Shown here: positions 1-12,918 of the stretch, piece after piece | Layout: each line of letters opens with the position of its first letter | Position numbering within the stretch: the stretch's first letter is position 1 | NCBI GenBank assembly: GCA_963585895.1 | Contig: OY757904.1 | Coordinates: 30,356,046-30,420,045 of the forward strand | DNA length: 64,000 nt | DNA from: Sepioteuthis lessoniana | Lineage: Eukaryota; Mollusca; Cephalopoda; Myopsida; Loliginidae | Direction: 5' to 3' | Program-made: the position numbers and the translations under genes | Notes under the pieces: model-generated | The model's input: only the letters and a program-made list of their open reading frames with translations | Told to the model about the DNA's origin: nothing | The model's database searches: none

Positions 1-32
1 CAGATAGATAGATAGATAGATAGATAGATAGC
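1..32. repeat. GATA tetranucleotide microsatellite
   Basis: About eight GATA/AGAT units at the very start of the window; the tract probably continues beyond the left edge. Confidence 0.95.
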
Positions 33-130
33 GCGATTGTGTAACAACGAAAAAGTGGTAATCACAATGCATCCTTGAATGAGATAACGCTATTCACATT
101 TCTATTTAACAATCAATCTATCCATTTTTG

Positions 131-285
<155 letters not shown>

Positions 286-2680
286 ATTTGTGCTGGAAAT
301 TAATATAGTCTATTTTATCTCGAAGAATGTTGAATATTCAAAATGAAATGTTTACGTAGTCCACGAAGAATTCTTCTTGCTAAAAGCTAACTCTCAATCA
401 TTTCAAATCAATGCCTCAGGCACGCGGAAGCCAACAAATGTTCTCGTTTATTCACTTTCTCATTTTTTTTAACGAGTCGTCATAATACTACGTTATATCC
501 ACCTTATATATTATACGAATGATTCCATTTTTATTTCCAGGCATTGATTCTCAGGATATTTCTGGGTTCATTAGCCTCAAATATTCGTGCGACAGGTACA
601 CCATGAACCATATATGTGAATAAAAGTCGGTATCCGTATATATGTGTACATAATCATACGTTATTGGACGCTAAACATTTCTAGATTTTTGTCTGTGCGT
701 TCGAATAAATAAGATGTACATCGGTACGGTAAGGCAATTATGGATTTAGATCTAGTCAGGCACAGAGTAATGCCTATATCATTATTATTCATTACTAGTT
801 AGGGAGCATTGACAAGATAGCGGATTTTATTGCAATACAATTGTTTTTTATGTATTTTACCGTCTCTAAGCTGCTGATGTATTGGGTGTTTCTTTTATTA
901 TGTAGTGAAAATTATTAAAATTCCGTCACATGTTCACTAGTGACTGCAATGTCAGTGGTGCTCACTGATCAGATGTGGGAGGAGAAACACAAAAAATAAA
1001 GTAGTCTCGATTGCTAGGATTATTTATTTATTTATTTTACCACTGATAGGTTTCTGAGGCAGTGTAAGTAGATTAAAATAGATAACATTTAAAACGTGCG
1101 GGGTGGTATCCTCGTTCTATTTGAAACTGGTACAACACATATCATTTAAACATTCTTTATCTTCATACATACTAAACGCTTTATTCCTCATACCCCAGCC
1201 TCTTCACGATTGGGCAAAAGGCCCACCGTCTTTCATTGCGATTACAGATCACTGAAACCACATTTCCTTATCGCTTGTGTTCGATTAAAATGACCAATCG
1301 AATTTGATGACCTCGATAAGTCCTAATTTACTGGTATTCTCATTGCGATATAGCTGATTAAGCAAATTATATTGCAACTAACCTGCGGGTTGATATTTAC
1401 TACTTATCTTTCTTGTGGTTACCGTTTTCTTTTCAACCAATCTATTCTCGACCCAGTAAAATTCTTTTATCATGTTCCAAAACTTAATTTTCATAAGAGC
1501 CACTTGAATCATTTCAATCATATCATATTCCACTGAAAAAATACCATATGAGCCAAACACGGACTTTAAAGAACATTTCTCTTTTGTAAGCCATGACTTC
1601 TTGTTTAATTTTATTTAACAGACAAATTGAAAATGACGCGAGAAGAAAACAAACAGCACTCGGTTTTATTAGAGAATAATTGATATTGAGAGCTGTGGTA
1701 CCCAATAAAGATTTGAAATTTGAACACTTAACTCGCTAGAATTACACATAGGAAATACTTTTAAAGGAAAAATGAATAATACATAAAACCGAAGAAATCT
1801 CACCGAAAGAACTAGTTCAAATTATCCCTAGATTCCTTTTTTATTCAATATTTCACTACTTCAAAAAGTTGAGCCATTCATTTTAGGATAGAAAACTCAC
1901 CATGTCACTGAAAAAAAAGAGAGATATCCATGTATTATTTTCTTATAAAGTATTATCTTTATACAAAATACACTCCTCTTTTTGAATGCATCTCAAATAA
2001 ATTTGCTATGATTCTTTGTTAGTTTGGCTAGTGATTTCAAGACTCTAATACATATGTTTCGTAAGAGATTATTGAAATCTGCTATTGTCATGTTTAGTGA
2101 TCAAATATATATATATCCATCTGTTAAATGCACGAAAAGATACATCATTTCAATGATTATGATTTAAAGCCATGGAACCTGAGGGCAATCATCGAACATG
2201 TGCCTGATTGGGTAGTTTCGGTCAATCAAAAGTGACAAAAACAATCCACAAATTTTGTAACAATATAATCAGTTAGGAAGAAGTGCTTGAAGGAAACGGT
2301 TAAATGTTCAATCTCTGCTGACTAAATACTCGTTGGCCACGATGAATGATGAAACGAAAGTGTCGTCGAAGTAATAGACAAATTATTGGGTCATAAAATA
2401 TAGTTGCGTTTCTGTTCATCACCCCAGCTTAGAAGAATTTAAAACAATGAGAAATGACGATAGAAATAATGATATGAAACTGTTAGAATAAAATGCAGAC
2501 AAGGAGCTACAGCTAAAAGGATACAATGAAGGAATCACGGGTAGAAAATAGTCACTGACTGACGTGATGCCTGAAATAACGACATAAGACGTAGAAAAAT
2601 AGGTATCATATATTTTGAAGGGGTATGCAATACACATAAAGATTATAGCAGTGAGGATTATAAATATAAGAAGATTATAA
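286..2680. other. AT-rich DNA, nothing recognised
   Basis: No ORF with recognisable domains on either strand. About 1195-1260 there is a short GC-richer piece with weak likeness to the head of the composite repeat seen at 42.5 kb; too little to call. Confidence 0.5.
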
Positions 2681-2705
2681 GTATATATATATATATATAT
2701 ATATA
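2681..2705. repeat. TA microsatellite
   Basis: About 12 TA units. Confidence 0.9.
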
Positions 2706-3222
2706 AGTAGATTTTTAATGGTATATCCATAATAATTTGGGATATTGTAAAATACGTGTACTTGATTACATTCCATTGCATGACATATCGAAAATTAAAG
2801 CATTCACATTGTAACATGACTGACTGATTTTAACCTTTAGTTGGCAACTTAACTTTCCGGGTCAGTGTTAACATGAGAGTAATGACAGTATTAGTTATTC
2901 CACACACCACCGTCTCCAGAAATGGAACTGCACAAACAGATGCAGCCTTGTGTTATACGCATTATTATTATACAGTTATAATTATTATATATCAATAATG
3001 ATCATGAGTATTTGAACAATTGTGATTTTTTGTGTCACATGGCAGTGTACCTTAAAAAGTGGTGCTACAAATAAATTCAAAAATGTTACACCTAGTATCC
3101 GGCCATATTCCTTTCTTACATTGTAAATCACATCGATTAGAAACAGCAGTCTGGTTATTCGAATACCTACGAGCAGAAGTGCGTATTCCCACGAAATCTA
3201 TCCACACGTATATGTATACATA
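2706..3222. other. AT-rich DNA, nothing recognised
   Basis: No gene or repeat family recognised. Confidence 0.5.
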
Positions 3223-3347
3223 TATATAAAGAGAGAGAGAGAGATAGAGAGAAAGAGAGAGAGAGGGAGAGAGAAATAAGAGAGGGAGAAAAATCGATAG
3301 ATATCGCTAAATCCTTCTTACATTCTTTTTTTTCTGTCCCTCTCTCT

Positions 3348-3413
<66 letters not shown>
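3223..3413. repeat. GA tract, CT tract and long TA tract
   Basis: A GA-rich block (about 3228-3294) is followed by a short CT block (about 3336-3350) and then about 64 bp of TA. The GA and CT blocks are complementary and could pair as a hairpin. Confidence 0.9.
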
Positions 3414-3416
<3 letters not shown>

Positions 3417-3549
3417 GTTCGGTGCTTATCTAAGACGTGTGGGTGGTTCTTCACAAAGTTTTACCTCTTTAAACAAATCACCAGTGTAGGTAGTTCAATA
3501 GTTCAGTTATCAACTCTCAATCATACCTAGAGATTGACGAGATTATCCA

Positions 3550-3550
3550 T

Positions 3551-3582
<32 letters not shown>

Positions 3583-3620
3583 TATATAGTGTATATGAGT
3601 GTGTGTGTGTGTGTGTGTTG
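3550..3620. repeat. TA then GT microsatellite
   Basis: TA run of about 38 bp, a short interruption, then about ten GT units. Confidence 0.9.
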
Positions 3621-5711
3621 AAAGATAGATATGATATTTTTATTTCATCATCATCCAAATAACCTACCCGGAAGTCAGAAAGAAAATTGTCTTTTGCACT
3701 CAAATGTGAAATGTCAATCAGTAAGATTCAATCAGTCCCGCCTCTCACCCGACATCTTTAAACTACCTCTCAATTTCAATGGCTTCAATTTCAGTCGCTA
3801 GAGGGTGTCTGCCTCTCCTAAATAATAAAAATAATGAAGACTTTTTTTTCATAATTTGCTTGGTTTCTCCTGACATTAAACTTGGTGAATATGCAATGTA
3901 AAATGTTAAAAATAACTAGACGTAGATTTATTGTAGGTTCATGTACACATACAAGAAAATAGGAAGCAATTTTTGTGAACTAAACACAGCTTGTTTTATG
4001 GACAACTTTACATGGTATTCTCCCACTTATTTTTTAAATAAGTATAGTTCTACTATTTTATTTGGCCTCAATCTCGGAAACAGAAATTGGTGATATGGCA
4101 ATAGAAGTATAAAAGTTCTAGTCAGTAAGTAATAGGTCCTAAATTGTTTATAGTTGTTTACAGATAACTGTTTTTTTTTCCTTGGATGTTGACTGAGACT
4201 AAACCGTGTTTTATGGTAGGTAGTGTACTGTATTTCATCAGTGGTGACTCGGATGAAAGTGAAAAGCTCCAATCTGGCCGGCTTGAATAACTGTGAACCG
4301 GCAAAGTGCCATTTTTCTGAAATTGAGGCCATCATCACGTCTGTGAAAAAGTCTGTCACCTCTTATGCAAAAATGACCTGCATAACTTAGTGCATTTTGA
4401 ACAATCAATATAGTCGCTACTCAGCTACGTGAAAATTGTACAGCAGACTGGGATATTTAACCTTGGTTAAAAATCCATTAAACAATCTGACTATGCTAAT
4501 GAGGATTCAGGAAATGTTCATCGGCTGACCGAGATCCCTTCAGGGAATGTGACTAAATGAGGTTTGCTATCCAACATAATTACCCTTGCGTCGCTGTTGT
4601 AGTGCCCTGACACCATTGGTCACAAATTTATTAATACTGTATATGACATCATCATATAAACTTTTCGGTCAATGACGTTTACAGTCCACAACAAATAAAT
4701 ATAGAAAAATTCAAATCTTTCACACAATGCCTAGCTATGACGTTCCTTACCTATTCATACTTGTTTTATTAATCTTTTTCTTCTACTTACCTGCATTCGA
4801 TTATCATGTGATCAAACATCTCATCTATATTACTGTGCAGGATCGATGTGGTCTGGATAGTATCAATTATATTTGATTTCCATTTCTACCAGGTATATTC
4901 AAATGATTTGTGTATTTTTCCAGGGCTTCATTTTACTTTTTATTCCACATTTTATAGTTGTCTTTTCGGTCTTAATTGATTTTTTCACTCTTCTTTATAT
5001 CTTTATATCTTTCTACTATATCATTCAGAAAATAATGTTCGTTTTGAGAAATAACCTTTATTCCTGAATTAATTAATGTATACTTTTAATCATGCAAAAT
5101 ATGGTCCCTGAATATCCTTGCATTTCTGCCATTGTAATTTATGCGTCAACGATAAAATTCTAAAGGTTTTGATGCCACGAAATCTTTATATACAGTAGTT
5201 TCTTTTCCTCCTTGGAAACGGTATGATTTTTTTTGGCGTACAAGTGTTCATATGTATGATAACATGGTAGTTGATGCATAAGAAATCAGGGGAAAACTAC
5301 AGATGTGTAAAAGCTTCATATCCCAATGCATTTAGCATTTGCAGTTTAATCCTGGCAACATGTGGTCAAGCAATATGAAGCACAATTGAAGATTGTTGAT
5401 TATGCTATAGTACCAATATTTTTCTTAACAAAACATGCATTTCTACCCTTTTGAGCTTTAAGAATCGTATTAGCTTTCCAGAAACTCTCAACCAAACGCC
5501 ACACAATCTGATTACGAGTGGATCTTTTAGTAAAAGTTTTGTTCATAGTGTCAGTTGTTTAAAAGTCATTAAGAAACAGGGTTGAACACATGGGAAAAAA
5601 GTAAATGCATCACTTCTTTTAAAATTTTAAAATAATTGATAGAAAATGATAAAAGCGGACACTTTGAATCATTATTGGTGGGTATATTTCTACAAACTCT
5701 ATTGAATATAT
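3621..5711. other. AT-rich DNA, nothing recognised
   Basis: Contains only short ORFs (up to 110 codons on the minus strand at 4027-4359) that show no domain or motif I know. Confidence 0.5.
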
Positions 5712-6537
5712 TATGTTAGGTTTGGTTTGGTTTGGTTTTATAACATATCAACCTTTGTTGGTTATTTAACGCCAAATCCATTTTTATGTAAATAATCAGT
5801 TCTATTTAAACCAATTCAGTTTAGCATGAGTACAGCGTTTAATAGTCTATAACATTTCTATTTCAAACAATTCAGTTTAATCTAGCAGTTATATATAACA
5901 ATTCAGTTTAGTGTAAGTACAGTTTCAATGTCATAAACAGTTCAATTTCAAATAATTCAGTTTAGCATAAGCACGCAGTTTAAATGTTAGTACAGTTTAA
6001 TTGTGAAAAAACATTTCAATTTTGAGCTATTCCATTTAGTCAAGCAATTCTAATTCAGCTAATTCGGTTAAGTATAAGTACAGATTTTGTTTACACACAG
6101 TTACATGCAAAAACAGTTTTATGTTAAACAATTCAGTTAAGTGTAAATACAGTTTCAATGTAAAAAAACAGCCCTATTTCAAATAATTCAGTTTAGCATA
6201 AGCACGCAGTTTAAATGTAAGTACGGTTTAATTGTCAACAACCTTTATTTCAAACGATTCAATTTGTCAAAGAATTCAGTTTAGTATAAGTATGCCGTTA
6301 GTTCTATTTAACCCATAGATAGGGCCCTATAAGGTGCTACCACTAAAGGCCAAAGTGGACCTGAGAGCAATGGCAGCAAAGGGGTGCTCCATATTCCCCA
6401 ACGCCCCAGCATTACTGGGACCTTACCATCAGATTGTTTAGTGTCATATCCAGGACACTCAAGAGGGGTGTCTTACCCTTCTGCTGAGGTGCAGTCATTG
6501 TATTCTAAAGCCCTAGCCGACTGGGCAATATGATATG
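5712..6537 (-). mobile_element. Composite non-autonomous repeat (family 2), long copy
   Basis: Read on the minus strand: a unique GC-richer block (6300-6537) ending in a phrase about a two-step count of conserved segments, then many imperfect tandem units of about 45-60 bp rich in AAACTGAATT and CAGTTTAAA (5790-6290), then a tail with GTTAAATAACC and GGTTGATATG and a short run of AAACC repeats at 5712-5735. The same order (unique block, tandem units, tail) recurs on the plus strand at 42.5, 49.8 and 59.3 kb. No coding capacity is visible. The tail matches the tail of the tRNA-SINE at 12.0 kb and elsewhere, suggesting mobilisation by a shared LINE. Confidence 0.75.
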
Positions 6538-7342
6538 TCAGAAAAAATTTTTAACAGTTTATGCTAAAAACAGACAGCATTTTACAAATAACCTCATAAT
6601 ATCTGCAACAATGTAGACATGACTTTTCCAGGAAATTAGAGTGAAAGAGAAAAGTACCAACAAAAACAGATAAAACGATGTTCTTTTGCTGGGAAGGTTT
6701 TTGCATGTATGTATGCATATCACTGTAAATACATGAAAAATTACAGTTGTTAATGATATAAAATTTAGTGATTAAAGGATGAATTTCCAATCGGGAAAAA
6801 AATTCCTTTCTCTCGTAAGTAGCTGAACCGGAACTCATAACTCTAAAGATATTGATGATGTCATTCGTAGTTTTATAATTGTATTCACTGAAAAATGAAA
6901 GAGTATGTGCACTGCGTGTATAAGTATATTGTATGGACAAATTCAGACATAGAAACAGATTGATAGGTAAATATAAACAGGCTGAGATTCTATGAGAGTA
7001 TCTTGGTCAGTCTTTTATGCTTATACTTTCAGATGGATAGAGAGATAGATATAAAGAAACCAGATTGAGGAAAACGGAGTTAAGAAACTGAGTATAGTAA
7101 AAATTAGAATTGAGAATAATACCGTTGGATATTTACGTTAATGATATCTGAGTAATATAAATGAAAAAATACAGGCAAAATCGTTACTTCACCAACACAG
7201 GCAAAATCGTTACTTCACCAACACAGAACTAAAGTAAAATACGGGTTTAACGTTACCCTTTAAATACGACTCGAAATGTGTCTGTTGGTTGCTTGATTAC
7301 GAAGATCTATTTGTTATAATCCAACCTGATAGCAGTCGTAAC
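6538..7342. other. Unrecognised DNA
   Basis: A 129-codon minus-strand ORF at 6551-6940 has no recognisable domain and is probably chance. A perfect short tandem duplication lies at 7171-7222 (listed separately). Confidence 0.5.
7171..7222. repeat. Perfect 26-bp tandem duplication
   Basis: Two identical adjacent 26-bp units beginning ACAGGCAAAATCG, then the first four bases of a third. No divergence, so it is recent or an assembly slip. Confidence 0.9.
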
Positions 7343-7386
7343 AAGAGAGAGAGAGAGAGATAGACAGACAGACAGACAGACAGAGA
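7343..7386. repeat. GA then CAGA microsatellite
   Basis: GA units followed by about six CAGA units. Confidence 0.9.
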
Positions 7387-7966
7387 ATGTGACAACGGAT
7401 AAGATATACAGAAAGCTAAGAGAAAACGTAAGCTGTGGAAGTAGTTTTTTCGTCGCTGATTCCGGCCGATTTGATTGGAATTCTGGGTGCGTGAATTGCT
7501 TAAGGTCCCGTCTGGTCCCTCCATCCACCCGGACCTTAGTTTCTCTGAAATGAAATCGATTGCTAGATAACACTGCTTTATATATTATATTAATGATATC
7601 ATCAACTACTGATTATAAGAAACGCGTCATTAACTTTTCGAGTTATGCGATCTTACGTCAGCCAACATTGCATTCAAAATGCTTATTTTCAAACGGCCTG
7701 TTCATAGGCAGTTTCAAAACAGAATTTATAGTTAGAACAGGGTGACTGTCCACCCATGGCCCCAGAGTGCACATGGTAGATCTTCCTTGAATTCGACTTA
7801 AACTTCAACTCAAAGATTTTAGCTAAATTAGATTTTATTACCATAAATAAAATAATTAATTAATAATTAATTACCATCCTTAATTATATTGTATGAGTGA
7901 ATGATTAGATATGGTGCGATCTTTTTGCAGAGAAAAAATGCCGTTACAATCATTATTTCAGTGGGA

Positions 7967-7968
<2 letters not shown>
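7387..7968. other. Unrecognised DNA
   Basis: No recognisable gene or repeat. Part of it (7430-7560) is less AT-rich but has no long frame. Confidence 0.45.

Positions 7969-8029
<61 letters not shown>
7969..8029. repeat. TA microsatellite
   Basis: About 30 TA units. Confidence 0.95.
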
Positions 8030-8033
<4 letters not shown>

Positions 8034-10250
8034 TTTTCATCGGCTATGATGATGACAATTAAGTCAACCTCAACAGTTTTTATTACAGTGGTAAAAACTC
8101 TACAGAACATTACAACATTTGAATGGTCTGTCCACATCTTATGATGATTACACTTCAGGGTGATATTTAAAGTTATGTTACTAATGTTTTTTTTTCTATT
8201 GATACTTCAATGGAAGTGAGACCATAGATTAAGGTTCAAACTAGACCATAACGAAAAATGATCTGGCAGCCTAGGAAATTCAGTTTCTCACACGGGTTGA
8301 GCTTTGGACAATCTATGTTACTATTCCTTAAAATCATTAAGAAACCGTTAGTAGAGTCCTTTCAGTGATTTTCAATAATTAGTTAATTAGCAACTATTCA
8401 AGGAAAAGAGCATAACTTTACATGTATAATAAGATTATGAAATGCACTTAGATAAACAAATAATAAAGTTATTCGCCTTAATCAAAATAACCGATCAATA
8501 ATTTTAGATAAACTTGATAAAAATCCTGAAAAGAGAACATTTGAAAGTTTTATACACCAAATATTTAAATCATATTTACACTATGAAAGAGACTACTTTT
8601 TTGTTATTTTACGAACTAGGAAAACACAAGCTAACAAAAAGTTTGAAGTTTTATAAGATTTACGCTGGTTTTTTTGTTGTTTGACTAGGCTAAAATCAAC
8701 AGTACTTCTTGAAAAATGTAACTCCATGCTTGGTTTTTCTATAGAAAATATGGATTTCAGAAATTAATGTAATAGTATGTGATTCCGCAATATTTTAACT
8801 TGCCACTTGTAAACGTCATAAACAGAAAAAAAAGTTGTTTAGGGGTTAAGGAGTTGAATTTAAACATCGAAGAAAATGAGTTCGAAATCCTGCTACATCA
8901 TTTCTTTTTGAATAAAACACTTAGAAAAAGTATATAAAAAAAAGAAAATTTATCCCTGGCAATAAGTTAAATAGTAACACTTCTGTTTTCTGCATGGATG
9001 ACTTAGACATTAAATTACCCACAAACATTGATACGCCCAGAACCATACAGAGAAAACTGAACTGTCTTTTTTTTTAATCAGCTCAGTCTATTTCTTTAAA
9101 ACTCTATCTATAATATTTACAGTAATACCTGATTTATTAAATATTTCTCTCTGATCAGAACAGTCTTTTTGTGCAACATCGTCTGCTATGTAAAATATTG
9201 AAAAATAAACTTTCGGTTTCCTAGTTTTGAATTCTTCAAACTTGAAAAAACGGACATTTACGGCCAAAATGAAGATATACTATGCATGAATATGATGAAA
9301 AGTGTGAGAACTTTTAAATTAGATTAGATGAATTAAATAACGAAGAACATAATTGTTAAAGTATTAAACAAGTATACGTGAATGGATCAAAGTCAAATCC
9401 AATTGCTCTGTGTCTAAGTGAATTCTTGCCATTATCGTGTTAAATATTCTGATTTTTTAATGGAATGACTATTATTGAGTAATACATATTTTCCCAATAC
9501 GATCATAAGTTCTACAATGTTTAAAAAAAGCTGTAGCAGTAATAAAAACAAATAGTGATCTCTAATCTGATCTTATATGGTCAAAATGTAGCGAGCGTGG
9601 ACATGTATTTACCCAGGCAAAGATAAATAATCAATTAAACGTTATTTATCTTTAGAATAAACTTCTTGGCACTTGTAAAATTTATCCAGGGAGATTTCCA
9701 TTCGTTAAAGGGCTTTTCAAATGTCTCCCTTGATAGGGCATGTATGATGTGTCTCCTATTTCTTTTGATGACATCGTTGATCTCTAAACCTAATTAATTT
9801 TTAGTTTAAATAGCAAGAAAAGTCTATGATTTGCATGTCAATTCCTCCAACTGATATTTCGTACAGTTTTGTAGTGAATCCCATTTACTTTTTTAACATA
9901 AGCTTTTAGTTGAAGATTTTTAAGAAATTGTAATTGTCTATTGCTACTAATTCGCTACGTTTATTTATAACCTAATTAAAATTTGTAAATTTCTAATTGC
10001 GTATGCCTAAAGTAAATGTAACATACCTATTTCTTTCTTTAAACTTTACTTTCTAACATGCATATTATCCAGAACATTCAAAGTAAATTCAGTGATGAAT
10101 AACTAAAAGAGTTTATTCCAAAATTCGGTAAATATTTTAATCATTTTGTAAAAGTTCAGTATAAATAGATGTAAATTTGATTGTTGATCTATCTAGATTG
10201 TATTTTTGGAAGTTGTTCATATTTGACTGTTTTACATAGAAATTAGTTTA
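8030..10250. other. AT-rich DNA, nothing recognised
   Basis: About 2.2 kb with frequent stops in all frames and no repeat family seen elsewhere in the window. Confidence 0.55.
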
Positions 10251-10254
10251 TTTC

Positions 10255-10560
10255 TTAATTTCACCTTGTAGGGCACGAAACGATATTATGAAATTTAAAA
10301 TGAACATTTTACAACATAGCAAATAAGGAAAAACCAATAAAGTTAACGACTTTAGTCGAGAACGACCTGAAGGCTGACTATTCATTGTCCTCTTCACCAA
10401 GGAGTAAAAGAGAGCACTATTCCTTTTCCTGAAATGGTGCTCTTTACTTTTGATACGAACCTTATTATACTGAGAGTTAACCAAGGAGGTATCAAGTACC
10501 ATTTTTGAGTCTTTGCTGTGAGTTGACCTTAGAATGAACTCCAGATCCTCCGAGCCATTA
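10255..10560 (-). mobile_element. tRNA-like SINE (family 3), diverged copy
   Basis: On the minus strand this reads a degenerate tRNA-like head (about 10560-10510), then a body with the phrase AAAATGGTACTTGATAC and ACTCTCAGTATAATAAGG, then a 3' part. The same body occurs at 33.8 kb (plus) and 46.3 kb (minus). The head is too decayed to show good Pol III boxes here. Confidence 0.65.
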
Positions 10561-11261
10561 AAGAAAACTCTACCCTCTCTTACTTAGGAATACATTTTGT
10601 GTTCTATAGTGATATAGGTATCACTAGCAGATTATTTAGTTAAAACATATCCCAATAATTTTACCTTAGTAGTAATTTAGTATATGACTTTTCCTGGGCC
10701 AAATGATACGCTTGCATAGCTGGCAGATTTTTAATTGGTATTGCCTTGAGTTTGCCAATATTATTCCGATCCGAAACCACATGGCATCGTTTTTATATAA
10801 TAAAATGCAAACCCAAGTATATTACCTCTAATGGACGAACTCAGCAAAATTGTTCTATCTTGGGAAGCTTAGTAGATTGACTCAGTTTTCTTTAGCTAAG
10901 TGTTGCAAGCTCTGGAAAATTGTAACGCTGAAGAGATTTTACCAGGATTATCCCAAAGGATTATTCCCCAGAGATTATTACTATCAAAATCTTTTAGTTA
11001 CAGTTTGAATGCTAAAACCGATCAAGATCTAGCACCATCTCCACTTGATAAGAGCTGATACACCTGCCCATCTTTCTTGCAAACAACAAAGTATAAAGAG
11101 AAAATACTTTTGGTCCTAATTTAGCTCGTATTATCAGTCAATGTATTTCTAACAAAAAATAAAAGGCTTTACGGTGATTAGAAATTTATGATTTTACCCT
11201 CAGGAGTTCAGGTACAACATATTTGAAGGTCAAAGGGGTTTGTCTCTAAATGTTCACGTAT
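10561..11261. other. Unrecognised DNA
   Basis: No gene seen. It could include decayed 5' parts of the mariner element that follows, but I could not align it. Confidence 0.4.
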
Positions 11262-11590
11262 AAACATGATTTATTGCGGGGGTGAATCCTATTCATTTTT
11301 CAAGTGTGGATCAAAAGTTTTGAAATATTTGCATATGTGCATAGTCGAGGAATTTGAGAAAGTTGAAGTGATGCCACATTCCGTATACAGTCCAGACCGA
11401 ACTTCCTTAGATTATCATTTGCTACGATTCACGGCCCACTTCCTGCTCAGAAAACGCGTCAATAACGAAAAGGATGTAGAACATTTCAGTGAGGTGTTTT
11501 TAACCGCCAAAGACAAGGACTGGTATTAGTGTGGAAGGAAAGAACTTGCAAAGAAGTAGCTTCAGTCAGTGAAACACGATGGCTTCGATG
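11262..11590 (+). pseudogene. mariner-type transposase, C-terminal remnant
   Basis: The plus-strand frame from 11266 translates to about 87 residues and then continues past a stop with a recognisable end. It contains MPHSVYSPDRTSLDYHLLRF, which fits the mariner signature around the third catalytic aspartate (SPDLAPSDYHLF type). The equivalent Asp is at 11410-11412. Downstream, after TAG at 11527, the frame still resembles the family C-terminus (YQCGRKELAKK, DVEYF). The second catalytic aspartate region (HDNA) is lost, as is everything N-terminal, so it is inactive. No inverted terminal repeat was found. Confidence 0.8.
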
Positions 11591-11999
11591 TTGAATATTT
11601 TACTGCTTTTATTTTAACTTAACACACGAAAATATATCAAGAATCAAAGGAATCTTCTTTATTTTTCTGTGTCATGAGTGTCTGCATAATTTTTTACGTA
11701 TATCTATTTCGATTTCTTTACAAGAATATTGATTAATTGCACAAATCAAAAGACCGAGAACAGAATTATGACTCTAGTTATGAAGGTTAAACAACCACTT
11801 GTCACTAAAGAAGTTGGTACTTAATTACCCAATAAAATACCAACTTTAAACATCTAGAGACAGACAGGCAGACAGACAGACAAAAAAGGCTTTACGTAAA
11901 AATAATGAGAATGTATGGTTAAGAATTTCGTTCAGAAGTATTTTATTTGGTAATTGACAAAGCTGTCTTGTGAAATATGAAGTTAATTTTTTTGTTTGT
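11591..11999. other. Unrecognised DNA with short CAGA run
   Basis: A short imperfect CAGA microsatellite lies at about 11858-11883; otherwise nothing recognised. Confidence 0.5.
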
Positions 12000-12228
12000 T
12001 TCTTTGTTTAATGGCATATCAACATTTACAGGTTATTTAATGCCAAAGCCATTCCTCCTTGAAGAAAAGTAGTGGTACTATTTAACCCATGGCTCGGAGG
12101 ATAAGGGGGTCCGTACCTTTCCCAAGGGTATTTGCCCGAAAGTGAACGTAATAGCGCGACTGGAGTACGAACGCGCTTACTACGATTCCGCAGTCCATCG
12201 CTTCAACCATTACACCCCAAGGACACCT
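12000..12228 (-). mobile_element. tRNA-derived SINE (family 1)
   Basis: Complete-looking copy of a ~230-bp repeat, antisense here. The head on the minus strand starts near GTCCTTGGGGTGTAATGG, then a B-box-like GCGTTCGTACTCC, a body with GTTCACTTTCGGGCAAATACC, and a tail GGCATTAAATAACC..GTTGATATGCCATTAAACAAAG. The head resembles a tRNA (5' TCCTCGTGGTGTAATGG as in the 60.7 kb copy). The 68-codon ORF across it is not a gene. Confidence 0.9.
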
Positions 12229-12564
12229 ATGAAATATAAAGGAGTTACGTGATTCATTATTCCTAGAAAAAAAAGCCATAAAGCACAATTGTTTTTCTCT
12301 CTATAATATATTTTTATAAGTTATACGGCTTTGGGGTATTATTCTGTCATCTCACTTTGATGGGACACGGCACTCAAGACTTGGTATTAGTAAATAAAAA
12401 AAAAACTTTGATTTAAGATTTTGCGGGATATGAAACTCCAAAATTTGGGCCCTGAAATTCTACGTATATATAAACTGATTTCATAATATTAAATCTGTTC
12501 TTTGAACAAGTCTGACTACAAAACAAGCAGTTGAAAATAAATACCATTGACTAGCAAAGCTTTA
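12229..12564. other. Unrecognised DNA between two SINEs
   Basis: Nothing recognised. Confidence 0.5.
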
Positions 12565-12793
12565 TTTTCTTTGTTTAATGGCATATCAACCTTTGTAGGT
12601 TATCTAATGCCAAAGCTATTCTTCTAGATGAAACGTTGTGGTACTATTTAACTCATAGCTGGGAAGATAAGGGGGTTCATACCTTTCGCAAGGGTATTTG
12701 CCCGAAAATGAACGTAATAGCGCGACTGGAGTACGAACTCGCGTACTACGATTCCGCAGTCCATCGATTTAGCCATAACACCAAGAGGACACC
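12565..12793 (-). mobile_element. tRNA-derived SINE (family 1)
   Basis: Second antisense copy 560 bp from the first, same boundaries and tail. By eye it differs from the 12.0 kb copy at scattered positions, so the two are independent insertions or an old duplication. Confidence 0.9.
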
Positions 12794-12918
12794 CACGGTT
12801 TATTAGGGTAAACTTCTTACTAGACCTCTGTGTAAATAATTAAATATATTCCTAACAGATCCTTTTGATTTTTACAATGCAACTGACATATCAACTCCAC
12901 ACCGTACATATATACACA

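Noticed and set aside
7343-7573. Serine/leucine-rich minus ORFs as a secreted protein
   Set aside because: They read through GA/CAGA microsatellite and have no conserved sequence.
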